Below, piece after piece: positions 52,597 to 60,707 of a DNA stretch of 64,000 bases. Source of the stretch: Phytohabitans kaempferiae (GTDB taxonomy: Bacteria > Actinomycetota > Actinomycetes > Mycobacteriales > Micromonosporaceae); assembly GCF_042433955.1 (NCBI RefSeq), contig NZ_JBHLUH010000012.1, forward strand, positions 62,001 through 126,000, given 5' to 3'. The first letter of the stretch is position 1. Each line of letters opens with the position of its first letter. The notes under the pieces are model-generated. The model was given only the letters and a program-made list of their open reading frames with translations, made no database searches and was not told the origin of the DNA. The position numbers and the translations under genes are program-made.

Positions 52597-55500
52597 CTAG
52601 CTCGGTGTGATGGCGGCGATCTCGGCGCTGGCGGTGTCGCGCTCGAAGCGCAGCCAACCGTCGACCTCGTCGGGCGCGAGCGGCTGGGAATAGAGGTAGC
52701 CCTGGCCGTACGGGCAGGCGATGACCCGCAGCAGGTCGCGGTCGGCCTCGGTCTCGATTCCCTCCGCGACGACTTCGAGGCTGAGCGTCTGGGCGAGCCG
52801 CACGATGCCGTCCACAATGGCCTGTTGCCGGGCAGAGGAGGCGACGGTGGCGGTGAAGGTCTTGTCGATCTTCAGTACGTCGATCGGCACCTGCTGGAGG
52901 TAGCTCAGCGAGGAGAAGCCCGTGCCGAAGTCGTCGATCGCGATGCGCACGCCCATCTCGCGCAGCCCGGTCAGGTCGAGCCACACCTGCTCGTCGTCGC
53001 GGAGCAGCAGCCGCTCGGTGATCTCCAGCATCAGCCGCTCCGGCGGCAGGCCCTCGTCGGCCAGCGCCTTGCGTACCTTGTCGACGAAGCACGTGGCCCG
53101 GAACTGGCGGGCCGAGACGTTGACGCTGACGTACGGCGTGCCGGGCCACGTGGTCGCCGCCGTGATCGCCTGCTGGAGGACCCAGTCGCCGATCGGCTCG
53201 ATCAGCCCGCTCTCCTCGGCCACGTCGATGAACTCGTCGGGCGAGACCAGGCCCAGCGTCGGATGGCGCCAGCGCACCAGCGCCTCGAAGCCGACCGTGT
53301 CGCCGCTCTCGACGGCGACGATGGGCTGGTAGGCCACGGTGAAGTTGAGGTCGGTGACCGCCTGCTCCAGCGCCGCCCGCATCTCGATCCGCTGGAGCAC
53401 GGCGGTGTGCAGTGCGGCCTGGTAGCGACGCCACCGACCCTTGCCCGCCCCCTTGGCGAGGCGCAGCGCGAGATCGGCCTGGCGGATCAGATCGTCTACA
53501 TCGGACGCGTCGGCGGTGGTGGCGAGGCCCAGGCTGGCCGAGACACTGACCGCGGTGTCGCTGAGCCGGAACGGCTGGGCCAGCGCCGCCAGCACGTCGG
53601 CGGCGACCTGCTCGGCCGCCACGGGGTCGGCGACACCGTCGACCACCGCCGCGAACTCGTCGCCGCCCACGCGCGCCACCGTGTGCCGCTCGCCGACCGC
53701 CGCCGCGATCCGCTGGCCCACCGCGGTCAGCAGCTCGTCGCCGACCGCGTGGCCAGAGGTGTCGTTGATCATGGTGAAGTCGTCGAGGTCGACCCGCAGC
53801 ACGGCCACCTCGCCGCCGGCCTCTGGCGCCTGGGCGAGCGCCTCGCGTACGCGGTCGTGGAAGAGCACGCGGTTGGGCAGCCCGGTCAGCGCGTCGTGCA
53901 GCGCCCGGTGGCTCAGCTCCCGCTCCAGCCGATCGCGCGTGGTGACGTCGCGCATGGTGACCACGAGCCCGCGTACGGTGCGGTCACGCCGCAGGTCACG
54001 GCAGCTCACCTCGACCTGCACGCGGCTGCCGCCGGGATGCTGGAGGCTCCACTGTGTCCACTCGCTGGCCGGCGCCTGGCCGGAGCGGGCGAGGTCGAGC
54101 GTCTGCCGCACCGCCGCCCGGTCGTCGGGATGGATCACCGCCGAGAGCGTGGTGCAGTCGGCCGGGTCGACGCCGAGCACCGCGGCGGTCGAAGGGCTGG
54201 CGTACTTGATCGAGTCGTCGTCGCCCACGATCAGGATCACGTCGGCGGTGCTCTGCACGAGCGTGCGGAAGTACGCCTCGCTCTGCCGCCGGTTGACCTC
54301 GTCGCTCAGCGCGATCCGCTGCAACGCCAGCGCGGCCTGCCCGGCCAGCACCTCCAGCGCGTCGCGAAGGCTGTCGAGGACGCCCGCCTCGGCGGAAACG
54401 ATAAGCGCGCCCACGCGGGGCGCGCCACCGGCCGGCGAGTCGAGCACCAGCGGGCACATCACCGCGCACTCGAAGCCGCCCAGTTGCTCGGCCAGCGCCG
54501 GATGCAGCATCCGTACGCGCAGCACGCGTGTACGCCGGGCGGCGGCCGCACCGCGCGCGTCGTGTGGCGACCCCGGCGGTACGACCGTCGGGCCCCAGAT
54601 GCTGATCGCCGTGGCCGGCACGCCGTCGGAGTGGTGCACCGCGAAAACGACCCGGTATCCGGTGTCTGGCGGGATGAGGCGGGCGACCGCCGCGCGTACG
54701 GCCCGGTTGACCTCGCCCGCGTCGGTGGCCGAGACCAGCGCCGCGACCGACTCGCGCATGCCCCGCTCGCGGCCGACCGAGTGGCGGTGCGCGAAGATCG
54801 AGTCGGTCAGCCGGCTCAGCACGACGATGAAGACCACGCCGGAGGTGACCGCGATCAGCGAGGCATCCCGGATCTCGCCGGTCATCGCCTGCACCAGCAG
54901 CGCGCCCGGCGGCACCAGCGTCGCCAAGCCGAGCAGCGCCAGCCAGGTCGTCTTGATCTCGCCACGCCGCGCGTCGACCGGCGCGGTCAGCCCGGTCATC
55001 GACGGATGCAGCGCGGCCGCGCCCCAGGCTGTGTAGAAGACCCACCAGCCGATGTCGATCGGGCCGGCGTTGCGGTATGCACCGTCCAAAGTGGTCAGAC
55101 CGTAGAAGACGTCGGCCGCGAACACGCCCGCCGAGCCCACCGCGAGCAGCACCACCGAGACGGTGCGCTGGTAGGTGGCGAAGAGGCGCACGGTGATGGC
55201 GAAGACGAGCAGGTTGCCCAGCGCGTACGCGGCCAGCGTCGACTTTTCGAACGAGTTCACCGCTGGCGAGGTGAGGTCGGGCCCGACCACGAAGACCCAG
55301 AGCACCATCGCGCCGGCAGCGGCGAAGACGAGCAGGTCGAGCATCCGTGACCGGTCGCGGATCGTGAGGCTGGCCCGGGTGAAGCCGTAATAGCCGCCCA
55401 CGACCAACGGAAAGACGCTCAGGTAAAGAATGTCGGCCAGAAGCGGCGGGTTGCCCGTGCGCGCACCGATATTGAATACGAGATCGCCGGCGGCGAAAAC

Positions 55501-55698
55501 GGCCAGGCCACCGGCGAGAAACCACCACGAAAACCGGCGCCTCGGCTGGTATCGAGCGACACCGACGACGACCGCCACGACACTGCTGGCGCCGATCGCT
55601 GCCCAAAAATAGAGGTGCAGCGATGGCAACGCGAACGCGCCAGCGCCCAGGGCCGTCATCCACAGCCCGTAGCAGGTCATGACTCGTCGAGCTGACAC
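52597..55698 (-). CDS. Membrane GAF-PAS-GGDEF-EAL cyclic-di-GMP protein
   Basis: This 1033-aa protein has about 9 membrane helices (to ~300), a GAF-like region (about 310-460), a PAS domain (about 475-590; AYFRTLVQSTADVILIV, ...RDVTTRDRL), GGDEF (about 600-755) and EAL (about 775-1020). The GGDEF signature is intact (ARVGGDEFAAV) after LTGLPNRVLFH and DLDDFTMINDTSGH. The EAL motifs are also intact: FEALVRWRHP, LEITERLL, DDFGTGFSS, KIDKTF and AEGIET. It could therefore both make and degrade c-di-GMP, one activity perhaps regulating the other. GTG start at 55698 with GGGGAGG close upstream. The 177-bp gap to dapC holds no supported gene. Confidence 0.92.
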   Translation of the reverse strand: MSARRVMTCYGLWMTALGAGAFALPSLHLYFWAAIGASSVVAVVVGVARYQPRRRFSWWFLAGGLAVFAAGDLVFNIGARTGNPPLLADILYLSVFPLVVGGYYGFTRASLTIRDRSRMLDLLVFAAAGAMVLWVFVVGPDLTSPAVNSFEKSTLAAYALGNLLVFAITVRLFATYQRTVSVVLLAVGSAGVFAADVFYGLTTLDGAYRNAGPIDIGWWVFYTAWGAAALHPSMTGLTAPVDARRGEIKTTWLALLGLATLVPPGALLVQAMTGEIRDASLIAVTSGVVFIVVLSRLTDSIFAHRHSVGRERGMRESVAALVSATDAGEVNRAVRAAVARLIPPDTGYRVVFAVHHSDGVPATAISIWGPTVVPPGSPHDARGAAAARRTRVLRVRMLHPALAEQLGGFECAVMCPLVLDSPAGGAPRVGALIVSAEAGVLDSLRDALEVLAGQAALALQRIALSDEVNRRQSEAYFRTLVQSTADVILIVGDDDSIKYASPSTAAVLGVDPADCTTLSAVIHPDDRAAVRQTLDLARSGQAPASEWTQWSLQHPGGSRVQVEVSCRDLRRDRTVRGLVVTMRDVTTRDRLERELSHRALHDALTGLPNRVLFHDRVREALAQAPEAGGEVAVLRVDLDDFTMINDTSGHAVGDELLTAVGQRIAAAVGERHTVARVGGDEFAAVVDGVADPVAAEQVAADVLAALAQPFRLSDTAVSVSASLGLATTADASDVDDLIRQADLALRLAKGAGKGRWRRYQAALHTAVLQRIEMRAALEQAVTDLNFTVAYQPIVAVESGDTVGFEALVRWRHPTLGLVSPDEFIDVAEESGLIEPIGDWVLQQAITAATTWPGTPYVSVNVSARQFRATCFVDKVRKALADEGLPPERLMLEITERLLLRDDEQVWLDLTGLREMGVRIAIDDFGTGFSSLSYLQQVPIDVLKIDKTFTATVASSARQQAIVDGIVRLAQTLSLEVVAEGIETEADRDLLRVIACPYGQGYLYSQPLAPDEVDGWLRFERDTASAEIAAITPS

Positions 55699-55875
55699 GA
55701 GCCTCCCCTTCGCGGCCAGCGACGCGATTGGACCGCCACGACGGGTCCGTTGAACGTTCTACCAGTCGCCGAAGCGGTACGCCATAGTCCGCGGACTATG
55801 CTTTTCAGCCGATCACGGGCGCGTTATCGCCGAACCTGCGGACGGGCCGCGACAACCAGCGGACGCGAAATTGAC

Positions 55876-56976
55876 TCAGATTTCCAGTCGCTCGACGGCG
55901 GCCGCGACTCGCTCGTCGGTGGCGGTGAGCGCGACCCGCACGTGCCGCTCGCCGGCCGGACCGTAGAAGGCGCCGGGCGCGACCAGGATGCCCCGCTCGG
56001 CGAACCAGTCGGCGGTGGCCCACGAGTCTTCGTCGCGGGTCGCCCACAGGTAGAGCCCGGCACCGGAGTGCTCGATCTCGAAACCGGCCTTGGCCAGCGC
56101 GTCACGCAGCACGCCACGGCGGGCCGCGTAGACCGACCGCTGGACGGTCGCGTGGTCTTCGTCACCCAGCGCGACGACCATCGCGGCCTGCACGGGCGCG
56201 GGGACGATCAGGCCGCCGTGCTTGCGTACGGCCAGCAGCTCGGACACGATCGCCGGGTCGCCGGCCACGAAACCAGCCCGGTAGCCGGCGAGGTTGGAGC
56301 GCTTGGAGAGCGAGTGCACCGCGAGCACGCCATCCAGCCGCCCGCTGTTGACCTCCGGCGAGAGCACCGATATCGGCGTCGACTCCCAGCCGAGAGTGAG
56401 ATAGCACTCGTCGCTGGCGACCACAGCGCCCCGCTCGCGCGCCCACTCGACGACCTTTCGCAGGTGCGCGGCGGGGAGCACCTGGCCGGTCGGGTTTGAC
56501 GGCGAGTTGACCCAGACCAACCGCACGCGGGCCGGGCCGAGCGAGGTGAGCGAGTCGGTGCGCACCGGAGTGGCACCGGCCAGGCGCACCCCCACCTCGT
56601 ACGTCGGGTAGCACACGGTGGGAATGACCACAGTGTCGCCCGGGCCGATGCCGAGCAGCGTGGGCAGCCACGCCACCAGCTCCTTCGAGCCGATGGTGGG
56701 CAGCACGCCGAGCCCGTCGGCGAGGGCACCGCAGTTGCGGGCCGCCCACTCGGCGATGGCCGCCCGCAGCGCCGGGGTGCCAGCCGTCAGCGGATAGCCC
56801 GGCGAGTCTGACGCCTCGGTCAGGGCCGCGCGGACCACCGCCGGCACCGGGTCGACCGGCGTGCCCATCGAGAGGTCGACCAGGCCGCCCGGATGCGCGG
56901 CGGCGACCCGCTTGGCCGGTGCCAGCAGATCCCAGGGAAAGTCGGGCAGCCGCTCGGAAAGGCGGCTGACGGACAT
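55876..56976 (-). CDS. dapC: Succinyldiaminopimelate transaminase
   Basis: This 366-aa class I/II aminotransferase transfers an amino group to N-succinyl-2-amino-6-oxopimelate, between DapD and DapE in lysine synthesis. PLP features: SNPTGQ-like NSPSNPTGQVLP, the Asp/Tyr block ASDECYLTLGWE, Schiff-base Lys in HSLSKRSNLAGYRAG, and the C-terminal Arg region GERHVRVALTATDE. It starts 11 bp after the ferredoxin stop. The fdx-dapC pairing is the one I recall from M. tuberculosis (Rv1177-Rv1178c). Confidence 0.92.
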   Translation of the reverse strand: MSVSRLSERLPDFPWDLLAPAKRVAAAHPGGLVDLSMGTPVDPVPAVVRAALTEASDSPGYPLTAGTPALRAAIAEWAARNCGALADGLGVLPTIGSKELVAWLPTLLGIGPGDTVVIPTVCYPTYEVGVRLAGATPVRTDSLTSLGPARVRLVWVNSPSNPTGQVLPAAHLRKVVEWARERGAVVASDECYLTLGWESTPISVLSPEVNSGRLDGVLAVHSLSKRSNLAGYRAGFVAGDPAIVSELLAVRKHGGLIVPAPVQAAMVVALGDEDHATVQRSVYAARRGVLRDALAKAGFEIEHSGAGLYLWATRDEDSWATADWFAERGILVAPGAFYGPAGERHVRVALTATDERVAAAVERLEI

Positions 56977-56987
56977 GTGCCGCTCGC

Positions 56988-57314
56988 TCAGTGCTCGGTC
57001 TCGCGCGGGGGCTGCGCGGCCACGAAGGCGGCGTCCTTTTCCACCTTGCCGATCTTCGAGGCGCCGCCGGGCGAGCCGAGGTCTTCGAAGAACTCGTAGT
57101 TGGCGGCGGTGTAGTCCTTCCACTGCTCGGGCACGTCGTCTTCGTAGAAGATGGCCTCCACCGGGCAGACCGGCTCGCACGCCCCGCAGTCAACGCACTC
57201 ATCGGGGTGGATGTAGAGCATCCGGTTGCCCTCGTAGATGCAGTCGACAGGGCACTCCTCGATGCACGCCTTGTCGAGCAGATCAACGCACGGCTCGGCG
57301 ATGATGTAGGTCAC
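56988..57314 (-). CDS. fdxA: Seven-iron ferredoxin (FdxA/FdxC type)
   Basis: This 108-aa soluble electron carrier has C9, C17 and C50 as expected ligands of a [3Fe-4S] cluster. C21, C40, C43 and C46 are the ligands of a [4Fe-4S] cluster, in CVDCGACEPVCP. C25 is the extra free cysteine usual in this family. The start MTYIIAEPC is the standard one. The C-terminal ~45 residues are the acidic extension. It precedes dapC and is divergent from the GNAT gene, with a duplicated promoter-like unit between them. Confidence 0.95.
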   Translation of the reverse strand: MTYIIAEPCVDLLDKACIEECPVDCIYEGNRMLYIHPDECVDCGACEPVCPVEAIFYEDDVPEQWKDYTAANYEFFEDLGSPGGASKIGKVEKDAAFVAAQPPRETEH

Positions 57315-57363
57315 GGGTCATCCTCTCCGCAAGCCACGCCGCTCTTTGACCGCGGCAGTAGGA

Positions 57364-57405
57364 GCCTAGTATCTCGCCCTAGAGGCCTAGTATCTCGCCC
57401 TGGAG
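57364..57405. repeat. Tandem duplication of a 21-bp promoter-like unit
   Basis: GCCTAGTATCTCGCCCT occurs at 57364-57380 and 57385-57401, period 21. On the plus strand each unit has TAGTAT, a -10-like hexamer, and on the minus strand ATACTA. It lies between fdxA (minus, starts 57314) and the GNAT gene (plus, starts 57416). The duplication may double a promoter or an operator. Confidence 0.85.
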
Positions 57406-57415
57406 GGAGTGGTTG

Positions 57416-58375
57416 GTGCTCCGCCGGCAGGATGTGGGACACCGGGTCGTGGTGCGGCGAATTGTCGGTGTTCGTAACGATAGACCCCTCTACTCGGACG
57501 CGCTCGGCGAGTTGGTCGAGATCACCGAGACCGATCTCACGATCGCGACGTCGAAGGGGCCGCTGCGCGTACCACTGAGTGAGATTCACCGCGCGAAGCG
57601 AGTGCCACCGACGCGCCGGCCGAACGCGACGGACGTCATCGCCCTGGAGTTGGCCGCCAACGAGGTGTGGCCGGCGCCGGTGCAGGACAGCCTGGGCGGT
57701 TGGCTGCTGCGGGCGGCCGACGGCTGGACCGGGCGGGCCAACTCGGCGCTCCCCATCGGTGACCCCGACCGCCCGCTGGAGGCGGCGATCGACGCGGTCG
57801 AGCGGTGGTACCTGGGGCGCGGCGCCCAGCCCTTGATCAACACGCCCCTCCCGCTCGCCGCCCCGGTCGGCGCCGCGCTCGACGCGCGCGGCTGGAGCGC
57901 CCGCCCGCTCACGCTCGTGCAGACCACACCGCTCCGCTCGATCCTCGACGCCACGCCGGCCAAGGCCCGGGTCGAGCTCACGCGCACCCCCTCGGACGCC
58001 TGGCTGGAGATCGCCGCCGGGCGCAAGGGCAGCCTCCCCGACGCCGCGCGCCACATCCTCACCGCCGTGCGCCAGGTCCGTTTCGCCCACCTGTACGACG
58101 ACGGCGGCACGCTCCTCGCCGTCGGCCGCGGCGCGATCGGCGGTGAAGGCCGCTGGCTCGGCCTCGCCCTCATCGAGGTGGTGCCCGAGGCACGGCGCGG
58201 CGGGCTGGCCCAGGAGGTCGTGGCCGCGCTCGCCCGCTGGGGCGCCGAGTCCGGCGTGAGCCGGGCTTTCCTCCAGGTAGAGGAGCGCAACACGGCGGCG
58301 GTGGCGCTGTACGCGAAGCTGGGCTTCACGACCCACCACAGCTACCTGACCCGCGAGGGGCCGCAGCCAAGCTAG
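57416..58375 (+). CDS. GNAT N-acetyltransferase (Rv0428c/cg3035 type)
   Basis: This 319-aa protein has an N-terminal small beta-domain (about 1-60, RVVVRRIVGVRNDRPLYSD) and two GNAT-like halves. The second half carries the acetyl-CoA motif VVPEARRGGLAQEVVAALARWG (R/QxxGxG/A-type pattern) and the terminal EERNTAAVALYAKLGF. I recall this fusion in actinobacteria beside ferredoxin genes. The substrate is unknown. The GTG at 57416 has GGAGGGAG six bases upstream. A TTG one codon earlier is possible. A strong hairpin overlaps the 3' end. Confidence 0.85.
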   Translation: MLRRQDVGHRVVVRRIVGVRNDRPLYSDALGELVEITETDLTIATSKGPLRVPLSEIHRAKRVPPTRRPNATDVIALELAANEVWPAPVQDSLGGWLLRAADGWTGRANSALPIGDPDRPLEAAIDAVERWYLGRGAQPLINTPLPLAAPVGAALDARGWSARPLTLVQTTPLRSILDATPAKARVELTRTPSDAWLEIAAGRKGSLPDAARHILTAVRQVRFAHLYDDGGTLLAVGRGAIGGEGRWLGLALIEVVPEARRGGLAQEVVAALARWGAESGVSRAFLQVEERNTAAVALYAKLGFTTHHSYLTREGPQPS

Positions 58376-58391
58376 GCCCCTCGCGGGTCAG
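58346..58391 (+). terminator. Terminator overlapping the GNAT gene end
   Basis: CTGACCCGCGAGGGGCC (58346-58362) pairs perfectly with GGCCCCTCGCGGGTCAG (58375-58391), a 17-bp stem with a 12-base loop. The 5' arm encodes the last residues of the GNAT protein and the stop lies in the loop region. Confidence 0.8.
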
Positions 58392-58416
58392 GCGCTCACG
58401 ACAGGGCTGGGGCCGA

Positions 58417-58588
58417 CCTAGGGCGTGTCTGGTGGATCTTGTGGGTGCGAGGCGAGGTCCAGGCGGCGGTCCGGTGGTGCCGGGCGGAAGGTCGCATACC
58501 GGTGTTGTATGTGGCCTTTCGTCCGGTGCCGCCGGGCGCCGTCTGGGCCCGCCGCAGCCCCGCAAAGATCCACCAGACACGCCCTAGG
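58417..58588. mobile_element. 172-bp MITE-like element
   Basis: The ends are a perfect 24-bp inverted repeat (58417-58440 and 58565-58588), starting CCTAGGGCGTGTCTGG. The two 85-bp halves are imperfect inverted copies along their length, so the whole element can fold into one hairpin. CTAG occurs at both outer edges and may be the target duplication. No ORF. Such elements are moved by a transposase in trans. IS5-type elements prefer CTAG-like sites, but the family is not proven. Confidence 0.75.
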
Positions 58589-58590
58589 GC

Positions 58591-59055
58591 CTAGCGACGC
58601 ACCACGCGACGAGGCTTGGCCATCTTCGCCTCGGCGTAGCGCTTGAGCCCCTGCGAGCGGTAGTCGAGCCCGAGCGTCACCAGGATCAGGAAGCCGACCA
58701 GCGAGCCGCCGATCGCGAAGGCGCCGTAGAGCCAGATCTGCGCGAAGAAGTCGCCGGCACCGCTCTCGAACGGAGTGTCGCCGCTGACGAACGGACCCAC
58801 CAGGATCGTCAGCAGCATCGCGACGATCGCGGCCGCACCGATGTCGGCGATCCACCGCCCGGCCGGGCTGCGGCGCCCCCAGAGGAACGCCGTGACCGCC
58901 AGGATCAGCCCGAGCGCCACGAACATGCCCAGCGAGATGCGATCCTGCGCCTCGCCGTCTTCGTTGAATCCGAGGCGGGCGACCAGGCGCGCCGCCACGT
59001 TGACCGCGAACAGCACACCCGCGAGCACGCCGACCGGCAGCCAACGGTCCTTCAT
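58591..59055 (-). CDS. Small polytopic membrane protein
   Basis: This 154-aa protein has four hydrophobic segments (WLPVGVLAGVLFAVNVAARL, LGMFVALGLILAVTAFLWG, GAAAIVAMLLTILVGPF, IWLYGAFAIGGSLVGFLILV) and a short cytoplasmic tail rich in Lys and Arg. No motif indicates a function. Its stop sits immediately beside the MITE end, so the element may provide the transcript's 3' end. It lies downstream of mshB and another membrane protein on the same strand. Confidence 0.75.
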   Translation of the reverse strand: MKDRWLPVGVLAGVLFAVNVAARLVARLGFNEDGEAQDRISLGMFVALGLILAVTAFLWGRRSPAGRWIADIGAAAIVAMLLTILVGPFVSGDTPFESGAGDFFAQIWLYGAFAIGGSLVGFLILVTLGLDYRSQGLKRYAEAKMAKPRRVVRR

Positions 59056-59122
59056 CGCACACCCTCCCCAACAACAGGTGAACTTCCTCGCCTGAGAAGA
59101 GTAGTGCGGAAGGTGTCTCCGG

Positions 59123-59677
59123 TCACAGCCTCGGGGCGGAGTGCGGCGGCTGGGAGAGGATCAGGCGGAACGCGACCGCCGCGAAAGCGATCGAGCCGGC
59201 CAGGATCATGCTGACGCCGACCCAGCTGTTGCGATCGACCAGCGCGTCGCCCTGCGGCCCGACCAGCAGCAGGTCGCCCTCGGTCGTGCGACCCGAGGCT
59301 GCCAACATGAGCACGAGCCAGGCGGTGGCGGGGAGCGCGACGGCCCACTTGCGCCCCACGGTCGTGTACGCGAACCAGCCAAGCGCGTAGTTGACCACCA
59401 CGGCCGCGATCACGGCCACGCCGATCAGGTGGCCGCCCACGCGGAGCGGCGCCAGGATGAGCTCGCCCAGGGCGGAGGCGAACGCGGCGACCACCGCGAT
59501 CACCCCGCCGGCGACCCGCAGCCCGGTCTGGGCCATGCAGCTGTGGCGGGAGGGCGGGCGCGGCTCGGCCGGTGGCGTCTCGACCGGCGCGGCGACGCCG
59601 CCCGGGGCCGGCTCGGTGCCGTCGCCGGGCAGGCCGGCGCTCGGTGGGCTGCTCGCGCTGGACACCGTCGCCGTCAC
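59123..59677 (-). CDS. Membrane protein after mshB with Pro-rich N-terminus
   Basis: This protein (184 aa from the GTG at 59677, GAGG about five bases upstream) has ~45 disordered Pro/Ala/Glu residues followed by four membrane segments. The last one ends in AFRLILSQPPHSAPRL. It starts 25 bp after the mshB stop and is probably in the mshB operon. The function is unknown. A shorter start at MAQTGLRVAGG would remove the Pro-rich part. Confidence 0.7.
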   Translation of the reverse strand: MTATVSSASSPPSAGLPGDGTEPAPGGVAAPVETPPAEPRPPSRHSCMAQTGLRVAGGVIAVVAAFASALGELILAPLRVGGHLIGVAVIAAVVVNYALGWFAYTTVGRKWAVALPATAWLVLMLAASGRTTEGDLLLVGPQGDALVDRNSWVGVSMILAGSIAFAAVAFRLILSQPPHSAPRL

Positions 59678-59702
59678 CGGGACCTCGGACGAGAGCGGAT
59701 GC

Positions 59703-60584
59703 TCATGACGGCAGGCCGGCGAAGAGGTCGCTCTCCCAGCCGTGCGGGCCGTCGCCGGGTCCGCGCTCGCCGGAGGCCAGTGTGTAGTACTCCACGCCCA
59801 TGAACTCACTGCCAAAGTTGCCCGCGATCGAGTACAGCCAGGAGGTCTCCGGGATCTGGGTCGCGTGGGCCCGCATCGCGGCGACCTTGGCGTCGTGCTG
59901 GTCGGTGGCGTCGACCCGGGCCGTGACCAGGTCGTCGGGCGTGCCGAACGGGAAGTCGTCCACCTGCTCAAGGCCGGCGAACGGGTTGTCGCTCGACTGC
60001 GCGAACGCGCTGATGCCCGCCTCGAGAACGCTCCTCGGCACCGCGGTCCAGTAGATCTTGGCGGGCCCGAAGCCCTCGGCGGTGGCCAGCTCGGCCGCCC
60101 GCATCGCGACCCGGTGCGCCTGGATGTGGTCGGGGTGGCCGTAGAAGCCATTTTCGTCGTACGTGATCAGCACCTGCGGGCGGGTCTCCCGCATGATCTC
60201 CAGCAGCAGGGCGGCGGCCTCGTCGAGATCGGCCTGCCAGAAGCAGCGGGGGTGCTTGTTGGTCTCCAGGCCGGCCATCCCGGAGTCGCGGTAGCGCCCG
60301 GCGCCGCCGAGGAAGCGGTGGTCGGTGACGCCGAGGGCGGCGCACGCGGCGTCGAGCTCGGCCAGCCGGTAGCCGCCCAGCTGGTCGGCCTCGGACGCGG
60401 CCAGCCGCGCGAGCTCGGGCACGTGGATCTCGCCCTCTTCGCCGAGCGTGCACGTCACGAGCGTGACCTGGGCGCCCTGGGCGGCGTAGTGGGCCATGGT
60501 CGCGCCGGTGCCGACCGTCTCGTCGTCGGGGTGGGCGTGGACCAGCATGAGTCGTCGCGCCGCCGTGCCTTCTGGCTCACTCAC
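59703..60584 (-). CDS. mshB: GlcNAc-Ins deacetylase (MshB), mycothiol synthesis
   Basis: MshB (293 aa) removes the acetyl group of 1-O-GlcNAc-inositol so cysteine can be ligated in mycothiol synthesis. Zinc site: LVHAHPDDETVG near the N-terminus (His and Asp) and the His in YGHPDHIQAHRVAMRA. The LmbE/PIG-L fold is shared with Mca, but the EEGEIHVPELARLAA and KHPRCFWQADLDEA regions are typical of MshB. The GTG at 60584 is in frame. It is the first gene of a group with two membrane proteins and is divergent from the S9 peptidase. Confidence 0.92.
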   Translation of the reverse strand: MSEPEGTAARRLMLVHAHPDDETVGTGATMAHYAAQGAQVTLVTCTLGEEGEIHVPELARLAASEADQLGGYRLAELDAACAALGVTDHRFLGGAGRYRDSGMAGLETNKHPRCFWQADLDEAAALLLEIMRETRPQVLITYDENGFYGHPDHIQAHRVAMRAAELATAEGFGPAKIYWTAVPRSVLEAGISAFAQSSDNPFAGLEQVDDFPFGTPDDLVTARVDATDQHDAKVAAMRAHATQIPETSWLYSIAGNFGSEFMGVEYYTLASGERGPGDGPHGWESDLFAGLPS

Positions 60585-60707
60585 GCGGGCCACTCTACGC
60601 GGCGTGCCCTCCCCCATCGTCTGCCACGTCACCACCCGGATATGGCGTTTCACGTGCGGACACGCCGAACACGGTCGGGCTGACCAATCACCCGGATTTA
60701 CGATCCG

